Source: Neonectria sp. B-13
Lineage: Eukaryota; Ascomycota; Sordariomycetes; Hypocreales; Nectriaceae
Direction of reading: 5' to 3'
DNA: 64,000 bases
Assembly (NCBI GenBank): GCA_002682825.1
Contig: NOKP01000003.1
Location: 2,294,001 to 2,358,000 of the forward strand
The translations under genes were made by a program, and so were the position numbers. The notes below the pieces were generated by a model. That model saw only the letters and a program-made list of their open reading frames with translations, was not told the origin of the DNA and ran no database searches. Below, in pieces: positions 31,826-44,608 of this stretch (positions within the stretch are counted from its first letter, which is position 1; each line of letters begins with the position of its first letter).

Positions 31826-34800
31826 ATGACCGAAATCACAGCACTAGACGCCCTCCAAGCTTTCCACCAAGGGCTTCTGTCGTTACGTGAGGGTCGCATC
31901 GACGGCGCCGAGGCGTTGAACAATGAGTTCCTCGTGCAGGTCTTTGAAAGGGAGCTTGGGAGGTTTTGGACAAAGCCACCACGAAGTGACCAAAGTCGCA
32001 ACGCCGTTAAGACTGGTATGGATACTCGCTTCGCGAACAATCGGGCGAGGTAGCTGATTCTCAACAGGCAAGGTTGTCATTGACGGCGACGAATACTCAA
32101 TAAACGAAAACTTCCAACAAGATGCGCTTACCCTTTCCGATGAAGTCGAACTCGACGAACTCGAAGCCACTCGATGCCTCCTCGAATCGCAAGAAGATAC
32201 CTCCACTCTAGGCCGATCCCTCCTCGAATGCGGCATCATCAGACTCCACCAACAGCGCAAGTACGTTCTGGATGCTGTACGTCTCCTCCTAGAACTTGAG
32301 GGCCTAGAGGGTGAGCTCGCAGACTCTGAGGCGCTGGAAGGCATCAAACTATATGTGGCAGAGCGATTGCTCCAGCCGGCCATGGGTGCGGATGCGACCA
32401 AACGTATCGTACCTAGATGCATGGCTGCCATGAAGGAGATCAAGACGTGGCTTCAAAAGCTGGGAGACAAGATCGCGGCAGCTCAAACTCTTGGCCAGGC
32501 TGGGCCAGGTCAAATTTCTGAAGAGATGGAAACAGTCGAGTTTTCTCGCGTCAGCTTGATACAGCAGCATGAGCTCCTCGGAGTTATTCTTTGCCGCAGC
32601 ATCGAAATGAGACAGGCATCAACCTCCGACTTCATGGAGTTCGTCTCAGCACTGAAGAAACTTGACAGATATGATGCCCTACTAGGTAAAAGCCCGGACA
32701 TCCAGTATAAATCAGCCCACACTAACACAGTCTGAAGTACATCTAATGCCAGCAATTGGAGCATACATCTCCATCTTCGGTTCGGCTGAGGGGGGCTATG
32801 ACTTGATTAAAGCTCGAGAATTGCACAGCAAGCTCTTCCATACCGAAGAAACACCTTGGACACTCTCCTACCTTCAAGCCGCATTTCGCGCTTGGTGGCT
32901 CGCTGAATACAGCGGATTCTATGTGGATGATCCTCCAGAGGCGGCAATCCCTCCCAATACTGATCTAGACTTGGGTAAGTGCCTGTGCTTTGACAATCGG
33001 CGTCAGCTAACAAGAGATCAGAGGACCGGCAAAGGTCGAAACAATTCTTGGAAGGCCTGAAGGACGGCGCTTTCGATTTTCTACTCTCCATTGCAGCCGA
33101 TGTCAAGTCTCCAGACTGGCACGATCCTGTGAGAGCAGGTATGCGGAAGTGGCTGCAGCGAAAATCCCCTGCCTTGGCTGCTGATGCGGTCCAATTCTCC
33201 GAGTTCTTCCAGATGTGTCTCATGGCCCAGCTCGAGGTTTTTGTCGATGCCTTCATCTCAAACTTGCCAGATGTTCTTCGAAAGCTCCGAGTTGAGGAGG
33301 ATGAGCAGCGCCAGTTGAGCCAAGCTCATGAACAGGATTTGGACTTGGAACGGTTCTTGCTCATCATTGCATACTCATACGAGGGACGACCCGAGGCTGC
33401 CATGAACTTCTGGTCCGATCCCGACAGCAATCTTGCTGGCTTCATGCATTGGGCTTCTCGCAGGGCCTCGACACCTTTGGTTACTGCTTTTTGCGAGATG
33501 CTGCAGGCCATATCGGAGAACGAGGAGTGCGCCACTGCCTCTCATGAGTTTCTCATCGATGAAGGCCATCATTCCTCTGGAAAGATGAGGAGATCTCAAT
33601 CCCTGACGTGGGCACAGATCTTCAGGGAACTGGACTTCTTTTCTGGAAAGATCAGGCATAAGCCAACCCAAACTCCGCAGACTAGGTTCCGTGGCGATAA
33701 ACCGACCAGTGACCAAGCTGAGACGGAGCCCGAATCCGCGATGATGCTAGAATGCTACCTTCGCCTGATGTCGAAGCTAGCAAGTGAAAGCGAGACCACG
33801 AGACATTTCCTTCTTCACAACCCCAACTACAACTTGGTTGAAACCCTCTACGAACTCGCAAGCAGCCCTATCCCCCCGCGCTTGCGTGGTTGCACCTTCA
33901 TGGCGCTTAAGGCGCTGATGGCCAGGAAAACCCTCCAAGAAGGTCATGTCATGTGGAATTGTTTGGATACGTGGATAGCAGGGGGTTATGCGCCCGCCCC
34001 AGCAACAGCTCCTCATCGACAAGCTCAGAACTCGCCCACTGTATCCATGGATCGCATCTTCGACGAAATCAGCAACGGTTTTGAAGATCCAGAGTCGTTT
34101 ATTCAGCTACTGTTGGTGTTGGTATGTCCGGCCATCGACAGCAGTCCCTTGAATGATGGGCTCCCCTTTCCAGAAACCCTCGGGTCGGTATTTCGAATGC
34201 CCGGGATTGAGGTCTACGTGGATTTCGTTATGGGACTTGTCTTTGCATCGAAAGCAAACGACCTGCAGGATGCACACCAAACACGGGTGCTCCGCCTTAG
34301 CTGCCTGGAGTTTATCCTCACTTCTTTGACTACCTTCAATGAGGATCTCATTATCATGGCAAACGAAACAAGTATAAATGTCGATTCTGTCATCGCAACC
34401 ACCGACCTGGCGACATATGTTCGGATGCATCCGTTCGCAAGAGTAATGGAGTGGATGTTCAACGACAAGGTCATGACGGCGTTATTCAATACCATACACC
34501 AGGAACCAGTCGACGTTGGGAATGCTGCACCTGACTCACCACTCATTCTCGGCATCCTGCGAGCTGTTGAGGTTATTACGAAGGTTCTTGATCTTCAGGC
34601 TACCTACCTAGAGCTTGTCCGACCCATCATTAAACTACAGTCAAACCAGCGCCGGCCGCCTGTCGCCAACGCAGCATTTGCTTCCTTTGAGGATGGGCTA
34701 GTTACCAGGCTGAACCTAGTGGTTGATCTTGGAAACTACTGCGGGATCGGGCATCCTGAAGTCACTCTCGCATGCCTGAAGCTGCTCGAGAAGATGTCGT

Positions 34801-37104
34801 CGTCGTCCAAAATCACCGCCATCTGGTCAGGCTCTGGCCGACATGCCCATCGCAACAAGGCCATTGTGGCTCTAGAAGCAAATGGCGAACATGAGGCGAT
34901 ATCCCGCTCTTTCGTCTCCGAACTTATCACCCCTCTTGAGTCTGGAAGAGAGGCAGAATCACCAGCCTACATCACCAAGATCTACATTCTCGACTTTCTA
35001 TATCAATGTCTACAGGAAACCCCCAGGAAGCCTACCATCGCGCATTTGCTACTTGGCTTCAAATGCGGGGTTGACTCTCTAACAGTCGATTCCAAAGGAG
35101 CATTTACCTCCAGGACGTCCTTGTTCCACACCTTGTTGAGACTTCTCTTGGAAGCTCCCTCCAGTGATGCTCAGGGGATGCGGCAATGGCTAATTGCCAT
35201 CAAGTCACGCGTAATGCGCATCCTCCATATCCTTTGGAGTTCTCCCCTATCCGCATCAGTTGTGATCGATGAGTTGCGCGAAAACGAGCTCCTTTTCCAC
35301 CTTCTTCTCCGCGAGGTTGTCATTAACCCGGAGCTGCCTTGGGAGGGAGAGAATGTGTCCATGGTTCACTTTCCCATGACGGACGGCGCGGTCGCCCTTG
35401 TCGACTTCATGGCATTGCGAAGCATGGGCTTGGAGTATATTGCCATGGAGCTTTGCAGTATCTCGCAAAACCGCATGCCTAGTATTAAGCGCCGCATTTT
35501 TGAGGCCCTAAATGGGCAAATCATCGGAGAAGGCAACACTCCTATCCAGATTCCTACCATATTCGACCTCTACGATTTCCTTCTTCCGGAGGGGATTTGG
35601 GACATCCCTCTACCTCCGCTTCAGTTTTACAAGGACATCGACTTATCGGTGTGTTTGGAAGTTGATGTCGACTCCAACTCAATCTACAACCTTGACCGCG
35701 TTAAGGAGATACTCCTTTTGAAGCGTGGCGAGGCGCAGAGCTCCGGTGCATTAATCGCGGCCCAGGATCTAGCAGCCCTCGAAAGGGAGGAGGGCATGAT
35801 CCTGGAGTTCCTCATCTCATCAAACCGACAGAAGCAGCTTGCTACTCAGAGCCTCAAAGTTCTGAGGACCTGGACCAAACTCTTGCTAGTCATGATTGAG
35901 TCTAACGACTTCAAGGGCACGGCACAGACTTCTTTCTTCCTACAAGCACTCCAGTCGATTCTCCCGAGTCTCGAGGCCTTCGCATCCGAACGACCAGAGG
36001 AAGCCATTGAATTGGCGCGGCTGGCCAAGATTCTCCTCTTCAAACTCGACCTCTCGGCCACTGAGGGCGACAAGAATGGCCAGGCAATCGGGAACTTGAT
36101 CAGTGACAAGCTATATCAGCTCTTCCAGGTCTGTCTCCAGGCCATTGGCAAGTGGGCCGGTACTCCAGAGCTGAGATCGGTTTACTATGGGATCTGCTAC
36201 CGCTACTTGACCGGCATAGTAGACCAAGGTCCACTGACCTCCAACCGCCCCAAGACCATCAAGACCATCCAGGTTTACGGGGAGAGGCTCATCAACGTTA
36301 TTTGCGACGATGCTTATGGTGGTGAGGCGGAGTGCCAGACGGCTGCCCTGATTCTCCTCAACGCTTTGGTCAGCATGGGTCGGCAAGAGAGCGACGACCA
36401 TGTTGTGGAGATGCTGAACCGTCTCAACTTCATCGGCATCATGGTGGACTCACTACGAAACATCATGCACGAATGGCATGAAGTTTACAGATCAGGTATG
36501 CTTTCACCCGACTTGAAGCCTACGAGACCGCTTATTCACTGACTGTTAAACACAGGCACTTCAGAGCAGCAAAACTACCAGAACGCGCGCCTCGCGCTCC
36601 TCCTCGAACTCTCGCAGACTCGCACCGGCGCCAAATACCTCCTCCACTCAAACCTCTTCCGCGCATTGGACCTCTCGGGCCTCTTCGCGGCCGACCCGGA
36701 GCTCCAGATCAACGGCTCCAACCCGCGCGCCCTCGAGCAGCACTTCAACCTGCTCGCTCAGGTAGTCCGCATCGTCGGCGCCGCACTCGTCAGCCGGGGC
36801 AGCCACAACGTCGTCCAGGGCCGCAAGTTCCTCACCGAGCACCGCATGCTCGTCACGCACACTCTCAAGCGCAGTGCGGGCATCGGTAACGGCACCACGG
36901 ACGGCAGTCTCGATCAATGGGTGGAGGACTTGGCTGAGGGGCTGATGGTTATTATTGCGGCAACAGGATTCCTCGAGGTAAGGATTTCTTTTTGCGCAGT
37001 TCCCCTTGAGATGATTACAGGAATAGTTAGCTAACCGCACGTGACAGTTCGAGAACGATGCCATGCCAGAGCCCAAGCAGGAGTACATGGGACTGTTCCA
37101 TTAG
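31826..37104 (+). CDS. NUP192: Inner-ring nucleoporin Nup192/Nup205
   Basis: A large alpha-helical scaffold nucleoporin of the pore inner ring; it binds Nic96 and Nup53. Six exons: 31826-32015, 32068-32685, 32738-32974, 33022-36495, 36556-36977 and 37048-37104; introns 47-70 nt; 1665 residues, close to the family's usual 1650-1750. Recognition rests on the N-terminus (ALDALQAFHQGLLSLREG; VVIDGDEYSINENFQQDA), the block PAIGAYISIFGSAEGGYD, FRAWWLAEYSGFY and the all-helical pattern. Introns begin GTATGG, GTAAAA, GTAAGT, GTATGC and GTAAGG and end in AG; the second carries a CTAAC branch site. The final 57-nt exon encodes FENDAMPEPKQEYMGLFH. ATG at 31826 is preceded by CAAC. It is divergent from TEL1 and converges on SLX8. 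Confidence 0.93.
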
Positions 37105-37874
37105 TTGGAACGAGGAAAGATGGAGAACTCTTCGGGACGGTGCCGAGTACCCTAGGTTGTTCGTGTTTAAGTAGTGAGAATAGATCTCGCGCAGATTTCA
37201 GCGGCGTTGGGAACGAGTGGCAATTCTCGTGTATGAGTGTGCTGTGGAGGAGAGCGGACAAATCACCAAGTAGATAGATAAAGAGGAGACCCAAAAAGCG
37301 ATTCACGTTTTGCCACCCCATCACATCAAAGAAAAGGACTCACAATGCTGCAAAAGGGAAGGGATAGCTTATGATAGCAAAATCGATCATGGGAGGCTCT
37401 GGTAGGCTGCCTGCAACGCTCTAGTCTATGCGCAAGCGCCTCCCTGCCTGGCGCATGGCCGCAAGTCGGAGGACATGCTCTGTTCATTCCCCTCCGACCG
37501 TCCCCTTGATACTCCGTACGCCGTCTTGGTGTCGGCGTGGATTGCTCCCGTCGTGTGCCAAAAGTGAAATAAAATTCCAAGTGCCCCCCTGTTTCCCCCT
37601 GTCCATGCAAATGCTGGGTATCTTGAGACGGACGACCCCATGTCCTTCTCCCAATAGGCTATAGTCTGCGGCCCCAGACGTCCAACGTCGATAATTAAAG
37701 CACATCTCTCTTTGAGGAAGCGATCCGACGCCAGTAGGAACATGGCCTGTAAGATGCGGTAGGAAGAGCCGGTTGCTCCTATTAAACGAGAACGGTAGCT
37801 AGAGCGAAACTCTAGCAACCGGTCGAATAATTACGTGCTGTACGTGCAAGATTTGTTAAAAAAGTCCCCAGGCA
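37105..37874. other. Convergent 3' flank of NUP192 and SLX8
   Basis: 770 bp between two stop codons facing each other; it should contain both 3' UTRs. Small overlapping open frames on both strands carry no recognised domain. Confidence 0.6.
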
Positions 37875-39355
37875 TCACAACTGGGAGTCGGCCTTGCGTT
37901 TGCCCTTGCGGGTGGCTGTCATGAGCTTGAGCTCGAGGGGCCAGAAACCCTTTGTCTTGCTGTTGTAGGACTCCCTGGGCTTCATATCCAATTTCTGGCG
38001 GCACATAGGGCACTTCCCCTTGGTTGCCTCGACGTGCAAAGATGAATGCAGGCACTGGGCGCAGTAGAGATGACCTGTGGTTTGTGTGAGAGGGCGAGAC
38101 ACAGACGAGGTAGCTGATATTGGTTGCTGCTGGCAGAGGGAGTAAGGACAAAGAGATTGGACATACCACAATGCGTTACTGTCAGGGTAGTGACATCGTC
38201 CATACAAATGACGCACTGGAAGGCAACAAGCTTGATACGATTATCCTCGACTGGCTTCCTAAGGTCTTCAGGCACCTCATTTGCCTCGGTCAAATCGATC
38301 GTGGTGAATTCGCTGGATGGAGCATCAACATCGAGATTAGGCGGCGGCTGGTTGGATTCAAAGAGTGAATCATCGACGTCTTTAGTGGTGAGAGGTTGAT
38401 GCTTTCTCCTTGAGGACGGAGATTTGGTGGGCGTTTGGTTCGAGGCATTCGTGGATGTCCTTCGACGCTTGTTGGCGTGCACGGCATCGTGCGGAGGAGC
38501 GGCGGGCGGGGGTCGTCGGCGTGTCTGCGGCATGTTGTCGGAAAAGGAACTTGCAGGGCTATCGAAAAGACCCGAATCGTCGAAGTCGAAGGAATCCAGG
38601 GTTGGCCAAGTGGACTGAGACTCGCCGGCGGTGGTGGAGGAGGAGAGTTGGGTTGTAGAACGCTGAGGTGCAGTGCAGTTGAGGTTGAGGATACAGGCGC
38701 CAGAGGGGTCGCGTGGGGCCGTAGTAGCGCTGGGGCACGGCGCCGAAGCCTGCGGCACGGGCGGCCGACGGGTCTGGGCGTGGCTTTGGCTTTGGCTTAG
38801 GTGAGCGTCCGGCTCAGTGAATGAAGGATAGCTCGAGGGTGAGGAAAATTCGGCTTCAGCGAAGGCACTCAGGTACGGATCGTCGACGAGGGCGTTACCG
38901 GGCTGTGAAGTACCGAAGGGGTCGGCGAGATTTAAGTGCCCGTGGTCGTCGGTGGGCCACAGGTTGACGGGCTGGGCGTGCCAGAAATGCGGCGGGGGAG
39001 CGGTAGAAGTCGGTCGGCGTCGCGGGGGTGTCGAGATGTTTGGGGGGGGATTGGTCGAGGCAGCGGTCGTCGTCGTCGTAGTAGTCCTCGTCGTAGTGGC
39101 AGTCGCGGTCGCGGTGGTGATGGTGGAAGAGTGGCGTTGTCGGGATCGGCTTGGGGTCGAGGATGTGCCCGGTTGTGAGGGTGGCAAAGGGCGCAACGGC
39201 TGACGAATGTGATGGCCGACGAATGCCACCTCAGCCTGTGCCTGTGCCTGTGCCTGTGCCTGCGTTTGCGTGTGCGTTTGCGCGTGCGCCTGGTCGATTG
39301 GCGAGGGCGAGTAGCCGGGACCCTGGCCGGGGGGCGACACGAGTCGAGTGGCCAT
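37875..39355 (-). CDS. SLX8: RING E3 ubiquitin ligase, Slx8-like (SUMO-targeted)
   Basis: Two exons, 39355-38167 and 38074-37875; intron 92 nt (GTATGT...CACAG); 462 residues. The intron interrupts the RING finger: CVICMDDVTTLTVTHC|GHLYCAQC...KCPMCRQKLD is a full C3HC4 set once spliced. SUMO-targeted ligases ubiquitinate SUMO-modified proteins at stalled forks and breaks. The first ~340 residues are disordered and rich in Ser, Thr, Pro and Gln, with QAQAQAQA and poly-Thr runs. FTTIDLTEANEVP, just before the RING, is a good SUMO-interacting motif candidate, supporting the SLX8 call. The start is ATG at 39355 (MATRLVSPPGQ); the frame further upstream opens only on GTG. A general RING ligase cannot be fully excluded. 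Confidence 0.8.
39234..39263. repeat. GCCTGT hexanucleotide array in SLX8 coding sequence
   Basis: Four perfect GCCTGT copies (39234-39257) plus an imperfect fifth. On the minus strand they encode alternating Gln-Ala in the disordered N-terminal part of the SLX8-like protein. Confidence 0.95.
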
Positions 39356-41164
39356 GGAGATGGCGATCGGAGAACGGTTTGTTTCCCAGTTTGAATTCCA
39401 GAGCACAGCTCCGTTGTCTGTTCGGTCGACGACAAGCGAGCGTCAGGAGCCAACGACACATCAGGGAGTGGAGGGGAGACCAAAAAAGAGGACCAAAGAA
39501 GCAACTGAGAAGCAACTGAGAAGAACGTGACAAGAAGATCGAATGTCTAACCTTGCAGCAGGCGCGTGATGAAGGAGTCCATCAGCACGTAACTGTGGTC
39601 CATTGTTGATTTGCCGCCGTGAGGTCGGAGAGCCCGATTCCGAGTGGAAGAAGAGTGAGTGGAGGTGCTAGGTGCTTGGTGCTTTGGTGCTTTTGGTAGG
39701 GGCGGGCAGTCAACTAGCAGTGTGGTGTTTGGGTGTCGGCACGGCCGCCGGCTACGGAACGGCAAAAGCCTCGACAGAGAAGACGTGCTCTGGCCTAAGA
39801 GTGAGTGAGAGAGTGAGAGTCGCCCCGAAAATCCAAAGGGAAAGCGAATCAAGGATTTGGTTGATCTTCCCAGGGAAAAGCTGGCAAGCGATTTTTATCC
39901 AACGCACTCATGCAGCGGGGAAGTGATGTGTTCCAAGCCGCAAAAGGTTGGAAGACCCGGACGGCCAATGCTATGAAGTACTACGGACAGACAACGTGAT
40001 CAGCCCATGGAGAGGTACTGCCGTACTGGATTAGTACTTGCTCCGAGGCACGACGCACCCCGTACCACAAGCAGCACAGGCCTTCGTTCCACCTACGAAT
40101 ACTTTTACATTCCGTCGAACAGGCGACAAATAGGACACGGCTTTTGGAGGGAACGGGAGGCGTTAGAAGGTGTTGTTAGTCTACAATGTTGCGGTTGATT
40201 CCCTCCCTTCCTCCGTTGCTGTGTGTTTTCGCTTTCCACTGTCAATATGGGATGCTTGCTACCTCACCCTTTATCGTATCGCACCAGCAAACGCCGGCCA
40301 TTGCCTTTCTAGAAAGCAGATGCGGTTTGTTTGCCCGCCACGGAAACGGGTCCCTGCATCCGGTTCAATGCAAGTCTCGAGGCCGAGTGGGTGTGTGTGC
40401 CCACTGCCCAGAACGTGCGAGCAAAGTGCCAGGGCTTTCCTAGCACCGAGTCACGAAGACCATCCGTTGAACCAAAGGTGCTTAGGTAGTTACTTCGGTA
40501 TCAGGAGGTAGGGACTTGGGTACTTCGCTATTGAATTGGTGATGTACTTGAATTACATCTAGCATCCAGGCATGCAAAGTACCTTCATGGTCTTGAAGTC
40601 AAAATCATGTCGACGGATAGGTACAATCTGTAGGTGGGAGTAGAATGGCTGCCGTGCTTGGGCTCAGCATCAACCGCCTCTTATCCTAGGTAATTGCTCG
40701 GGTTAATTACTGAACATTAAAACTGTCAAACGAATCAGGGTCAATCCCACTGATTAAGATATCCAAATGTCTGATGCATATTTCACACAGAGTACATCAA
40801 ACCTCGGATCTTCCTTCCGTCACCTCACCTTAGTACCCCGCAGACGGTGAGGTGAGCCTTCCCATTGGCTCATCGGCAGCATCACCAAAAGCATTCCCAA
40901 GAATCCCAGCTTCTCCACTTTAGCATCGTCCTCTTGCCTCTAACACCCCCACTTTGGCCCACTATGTAGAACCGCCATCCACCACTAGAACGCGCCCTGA
41001 AAAGGCGAACGCCAAAAGTCATCGTCACCTCTACACCACAATCTCGTCCTTGCGACATCACATTAATCAACTTCAAATCGCAGCAGGAACTGCCGGAACC
41101 ATTACAGCAGGAATAACCACTGCCACCAGGATCCATCCGTAATGTCGCCGCGCCTCATCTAATC
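39356..41164. promoter_or_regulatory. Divergent region between SLX8 and MIP1
   Basis: 1.8 kb between two head-to-head genes. Besides the short upstream ORF it holds no supported gene. An inverted CCAAT (ATTGG) sits near 40864, about 300 bp before the MIP1 ATG. The MIP1-proximal 200 bp is rich in C and A, typical of a fungal 5' leader. Confidence 0.5.
39547..39603 (-). promoter_or_regulatory. Upstream ORF (18 codons) in the SLX8 leader, or part of an upstream exon
   Basis: An ATG at 39603 opens 18 codons (MDHSYVLMDSFITRLLQG) and stops at 39547, 191 nt before the SLX8 ATG. If transcribed it would be an upstream ORF. Its last codons contain AAGGTTAGAC, a possible 5' splice site, and CTTCTCAG acceptors follow, so it may instead be an early exon; I found no splicing that joins it in frame to the SLX8 start. 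Confidence 0.35.
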
Positions 41165-44100
41165 ATGTTCTCTCCCGTTCCTGGTCATATCCAGCGAGGT
41201 TCGACGGCCAGCTTCATCCGCATCGCCCGCCACCAGGCTTTCCCTCGCCATGCCTGGCGTGCTCATGTGCGATGGCTATCTGCCGTCGCAAACACCACCG
41301 AACCAAAACAGAAAACCAGTCTCGCCCGTGAGTTGTCGAAGTTTTACGTCGCCTTCTTGTTCCTCTTCTAAAACTCTTCTCTAGTTCCGTCGCAAGCCCG
41401 ACACAACGAGATTGGCGTCCAACAACTCAGCTCCCATGTTTTCAAGCAGCTCTTCCCCGATGGCAGCAAACCTGTTCCTCCCGAGCTTGTCAAACTCTCG
41501 AAAGATCATCTCCGCCGTCATAATCTCCTCGGCAAAAACACCGACAAATCCGACCCCATCGCTTTCGATCTTCCCCCGCTACAAGGACGCACCCTCGATG
41601 AACACTTCCAACGTCTCGGAATGGATTGTGCGGAGCCCTACCTATCCTATGCCAAACAATTCGCGCAGGACAATCCTCCTCCCAAACCCCGGAAGTGGGT
41701 GCACCGCAGCGGTTGGACTAAATACTATCCAGATGGACGAACCGAGCAGGTGGATGCGCCCGACGAGACGATGCTCTGCTTCGATACCGAAGTCATGTGG
41801 AAACAGAACCCCTTTGCCGTCATGGCGTGTGCGTCAAGTCCGACTGCGTGGTATGCATGGCTTTCTCCATGGCTCCTCGGCGAAACGGAGAACGAGCGAC
41901 AACTCATCCCCTTGGGTGATCCCACCAAGGACCGGGTTATTGTTGGACACAACGTGGGGTTTGACCGGGCCAGGATCCTAGAGGAATACGATATCAAGCA
42001 GACAAGGAACGCCTTCATGGACACTATGTCGTTACACGTGGCCGTCAACGGCATGTGCTCCCAGCAGCGACCTACCTGGATGAAGCACAAGAAGAACAGA
42101 GAGCTAAGGGAACGGGTTGCCAGCAATACTCAAGACCCTGACCTCGCGGAGATGCTAAGCAACAAGAGCATGCACGATGAGGAAGAATTGTGGGTTGAGC
42201 GAAGCTCCGTCAACTCACTCCGAGACGTCGCCAAGTTCCATCTCAACGTCACAATCGACAAGGCCATTCGCAATGATTTTGGAGAGCTGGATCGCGACGG
42301 CGTCTTAGCAAAGCTGGACGAGCTCATGGATTATTGCGCCTCCGACGTGTCCATCACCCATCGTGTCTTTCAAATTGTCTTCCCCAACTTCCTGCAAGTT
42401 TGCCCGCATCCCGTCAGTTTCGCTGCACTCCGCCACGTCTCCTCCGTCATTTTACCAGTCAACAAATCCTGGGATGCTTACCTTACCAATGCCGAGGCAA
42501 CGTACCAGAAACTCTCTAACGCTATCCTTGAACGGCTTGTCCGTCTAACTGACAAGGCACTAGAGGTCAAGGACGATGCAGAAAAATGGCAGAATGACCC
42601 TTGGCTGCAACAACTCGACTGGTCCGGCCAGGAAATCAGGATGGTCAAGGGGAAGCGAAAGAACGATCCCCCACGGCCTGCAGCAAGGCAAAAGAAACCA
42701 GGAATGCCCAAATGGTACAAGGATCTCTTCGCAAAGAATGATGCGCCCATCAGTGTCACTGTGCGAACACGAGTCGCACCTCTACTACTAAAGCTCTGTT
42801 GGGACAGTCATCCCTTGTTCTGGTCGGACAAGTATGGTTGGACATTCCGAGTTCCGCGAGCGGAAACAGCAAAGTACATTGCGAAGCAGATGGTAGAGTG
42901 CGTCTTTGACGAAGAAGAACCACTTCTTCGAGACGACCGAAGCCATGCGTTCTTCAAACTCCCACACAAGGACGGTCCGACTTCACGCTGCACAAACCCA
43001 ATGGCCAAAGGATACTTGGCCTACTTTGAAAACGGCACCCTTTCATCGGAGTATTCATACGCCAAGGAGGCGCTCGAGATGAACGCTTCATGCTCATACT
43101 GGATCAGCGCGCGAGATAGAATCAAGTCCCAAATGGTTGTCTACGAGGAAGGTCTCACCCCCGGCAAAGGCTTCATCCTGCCACAAATCATTCCAATGGG
43201 CACCGTTACTCGCCGATCTGTGGAAAATACCTGGCTCACAGCCAGTAACGCCAAGAAGAACCGAGTCGGCTCCGAGCTGAAGGCAATGGTCAAGGCTCCG
43301 GAAGGCTATAGCTTTGTAGGGGCCGATGTGGACTCAGAGGAGCTCTGGATTGCCAGCTTGGTGGGCGATGCGACGTTCAAGCTGCACGGTGGGAATGCGG
43401 TTGGTTTCATGACCCTGGAAGGGACAAAGGCTGCTGGTACTGATCTTCATTCACGAACGGCGGGTATCCTGGGCATTACGAGGAACGATGCCAAGGTCTT
43501 CAACTATGGGCGTATTTACGGCGCGGGTTTGAAGTTTGCGGGCACATTGCTACGACAGTTCAATCCCAACCTGTCGGAGAAAGAGACGATGGAGACAGCC
43601 TCGAAGCTATATGTCAACACGAAGGGAACCAAGACGAACCGGAAAACGCTGTACAAGCGGTCTTTCTGGAGGGGTGGCACCGAATCCTTCGTCTTCAACA
43701 AGCTCGAGGAGTTCGCGGAGCAAGACAGACCGAGAACACCGGTTCTGGGCGCTGGCATCACAGAGGCATTGATGGGGCAATACATCAACAAAGGCGGATA
43801 CCTGACCTCTCGCATCAACTGGGCGATTCAGTCATCCGGAGTTGACTATCTGCACCTGCTGATTGTCGCAATGGACTACCTGACGCGACGATTCAGCCTC
43901 GACGCCCGACTGTCCATCACCGTACACGACGAGATCCGATATCTGGTCAAGAACGAGGACAAATACCGTGCGGCCATGGCGCTTCAGGTAGCCAACGTCT
44001 GGACCAGAGCCATGTTTGCTCAACAGGTGGGCATCGATGATCTTCCGCAGTCGTGCGCCTATTTCTCTGCGGTGGACATCGATCATGTCCTGCGAAAGGA

Positions 44101-44608
44101 GGTAGATATGGACTGCATCACGCCGAGTCATCCGGACGCCATTCCACACGGAGAAAGCATAGACATTGTGGGGCTGCTCGAGAAGGGCAACGAGGCGAGG
44201 CTTGATCCAGCCATTGTGCCTGATCCCAAGCGCGCCCCCAAGCTGGATCACATCAAATATACTCCCCGCGTGCCCGTCATGCAGGCCATCCGGAACACGG
44301 ACGGGGAGAGCATCCCATTCATGAGGGCCCAGATTGCCAGCAGCGATCAAGAGCTGCGCGACATCACCAAGGATGTGCAGAAGGTCAAGGTGGTGGCGGT
44401 GGGGAAAAAGGAGAAGTCGCTGAGCAAGAAGTCGCTGCAAAAGGTGCTGCCGTACCACGACGACGCGCACATGATGCCGATGGACGAACCAATGTCAGTA
44501 TCGGAGGCAATTGGCAAGAAGTATTCAAACGGATACAAGACGAACGAGAACCGGTGGGAGTGGGCGAGGAGCACAAATAAGGGGGCCGGGCCAAGGTGGA
44601 GGCTCTGA
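41165..44608 (+). CDS. MIP1: Mitochondrial DNA polymerase gamma (Mip1)
   Basis: The replicative polymerase of mitochondrial DNA, family A, with proofreading. Two exons, 41165-41327 and 41385-44608; intron 57 nt (GTGAGT...TCTAG); 1128 residues. The first ~45 residues (MFSPVPGHIQRGSTASFIRI onward) are basic, hydroxylated and acid-free, as expected for a mitochondrial presequence. Exonuclease motifs: CFDTEV (catalytic Asp and Glu near residues 188 and 190), GHNVGFDRARI and YCASDVSITHRVF. Polymerase motifs: A (GADVDSEELWIASLVGD), B (RNDAKVFNYGRIYGAG) and C (VHDEIRYL). All catalytic acids are present. The C-terminal ~200 residues after motif C form the fungal-type extension, with Lys-rich stretches. 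Confidence 0.97.

Noticed and set aside
36648..37088. 146-codon minus frame over the last NUP192 exons
   Set aside because: Antisense shadow of an exon with confirmed splice junctions and Nup192 sequence.
43832..44470. 212-codon minus frame opposite the MIP1 C-terminus
   Set aside because: Opposite strand of polymerase motif C and tail; Val/His/Leu-rich shadow composition.
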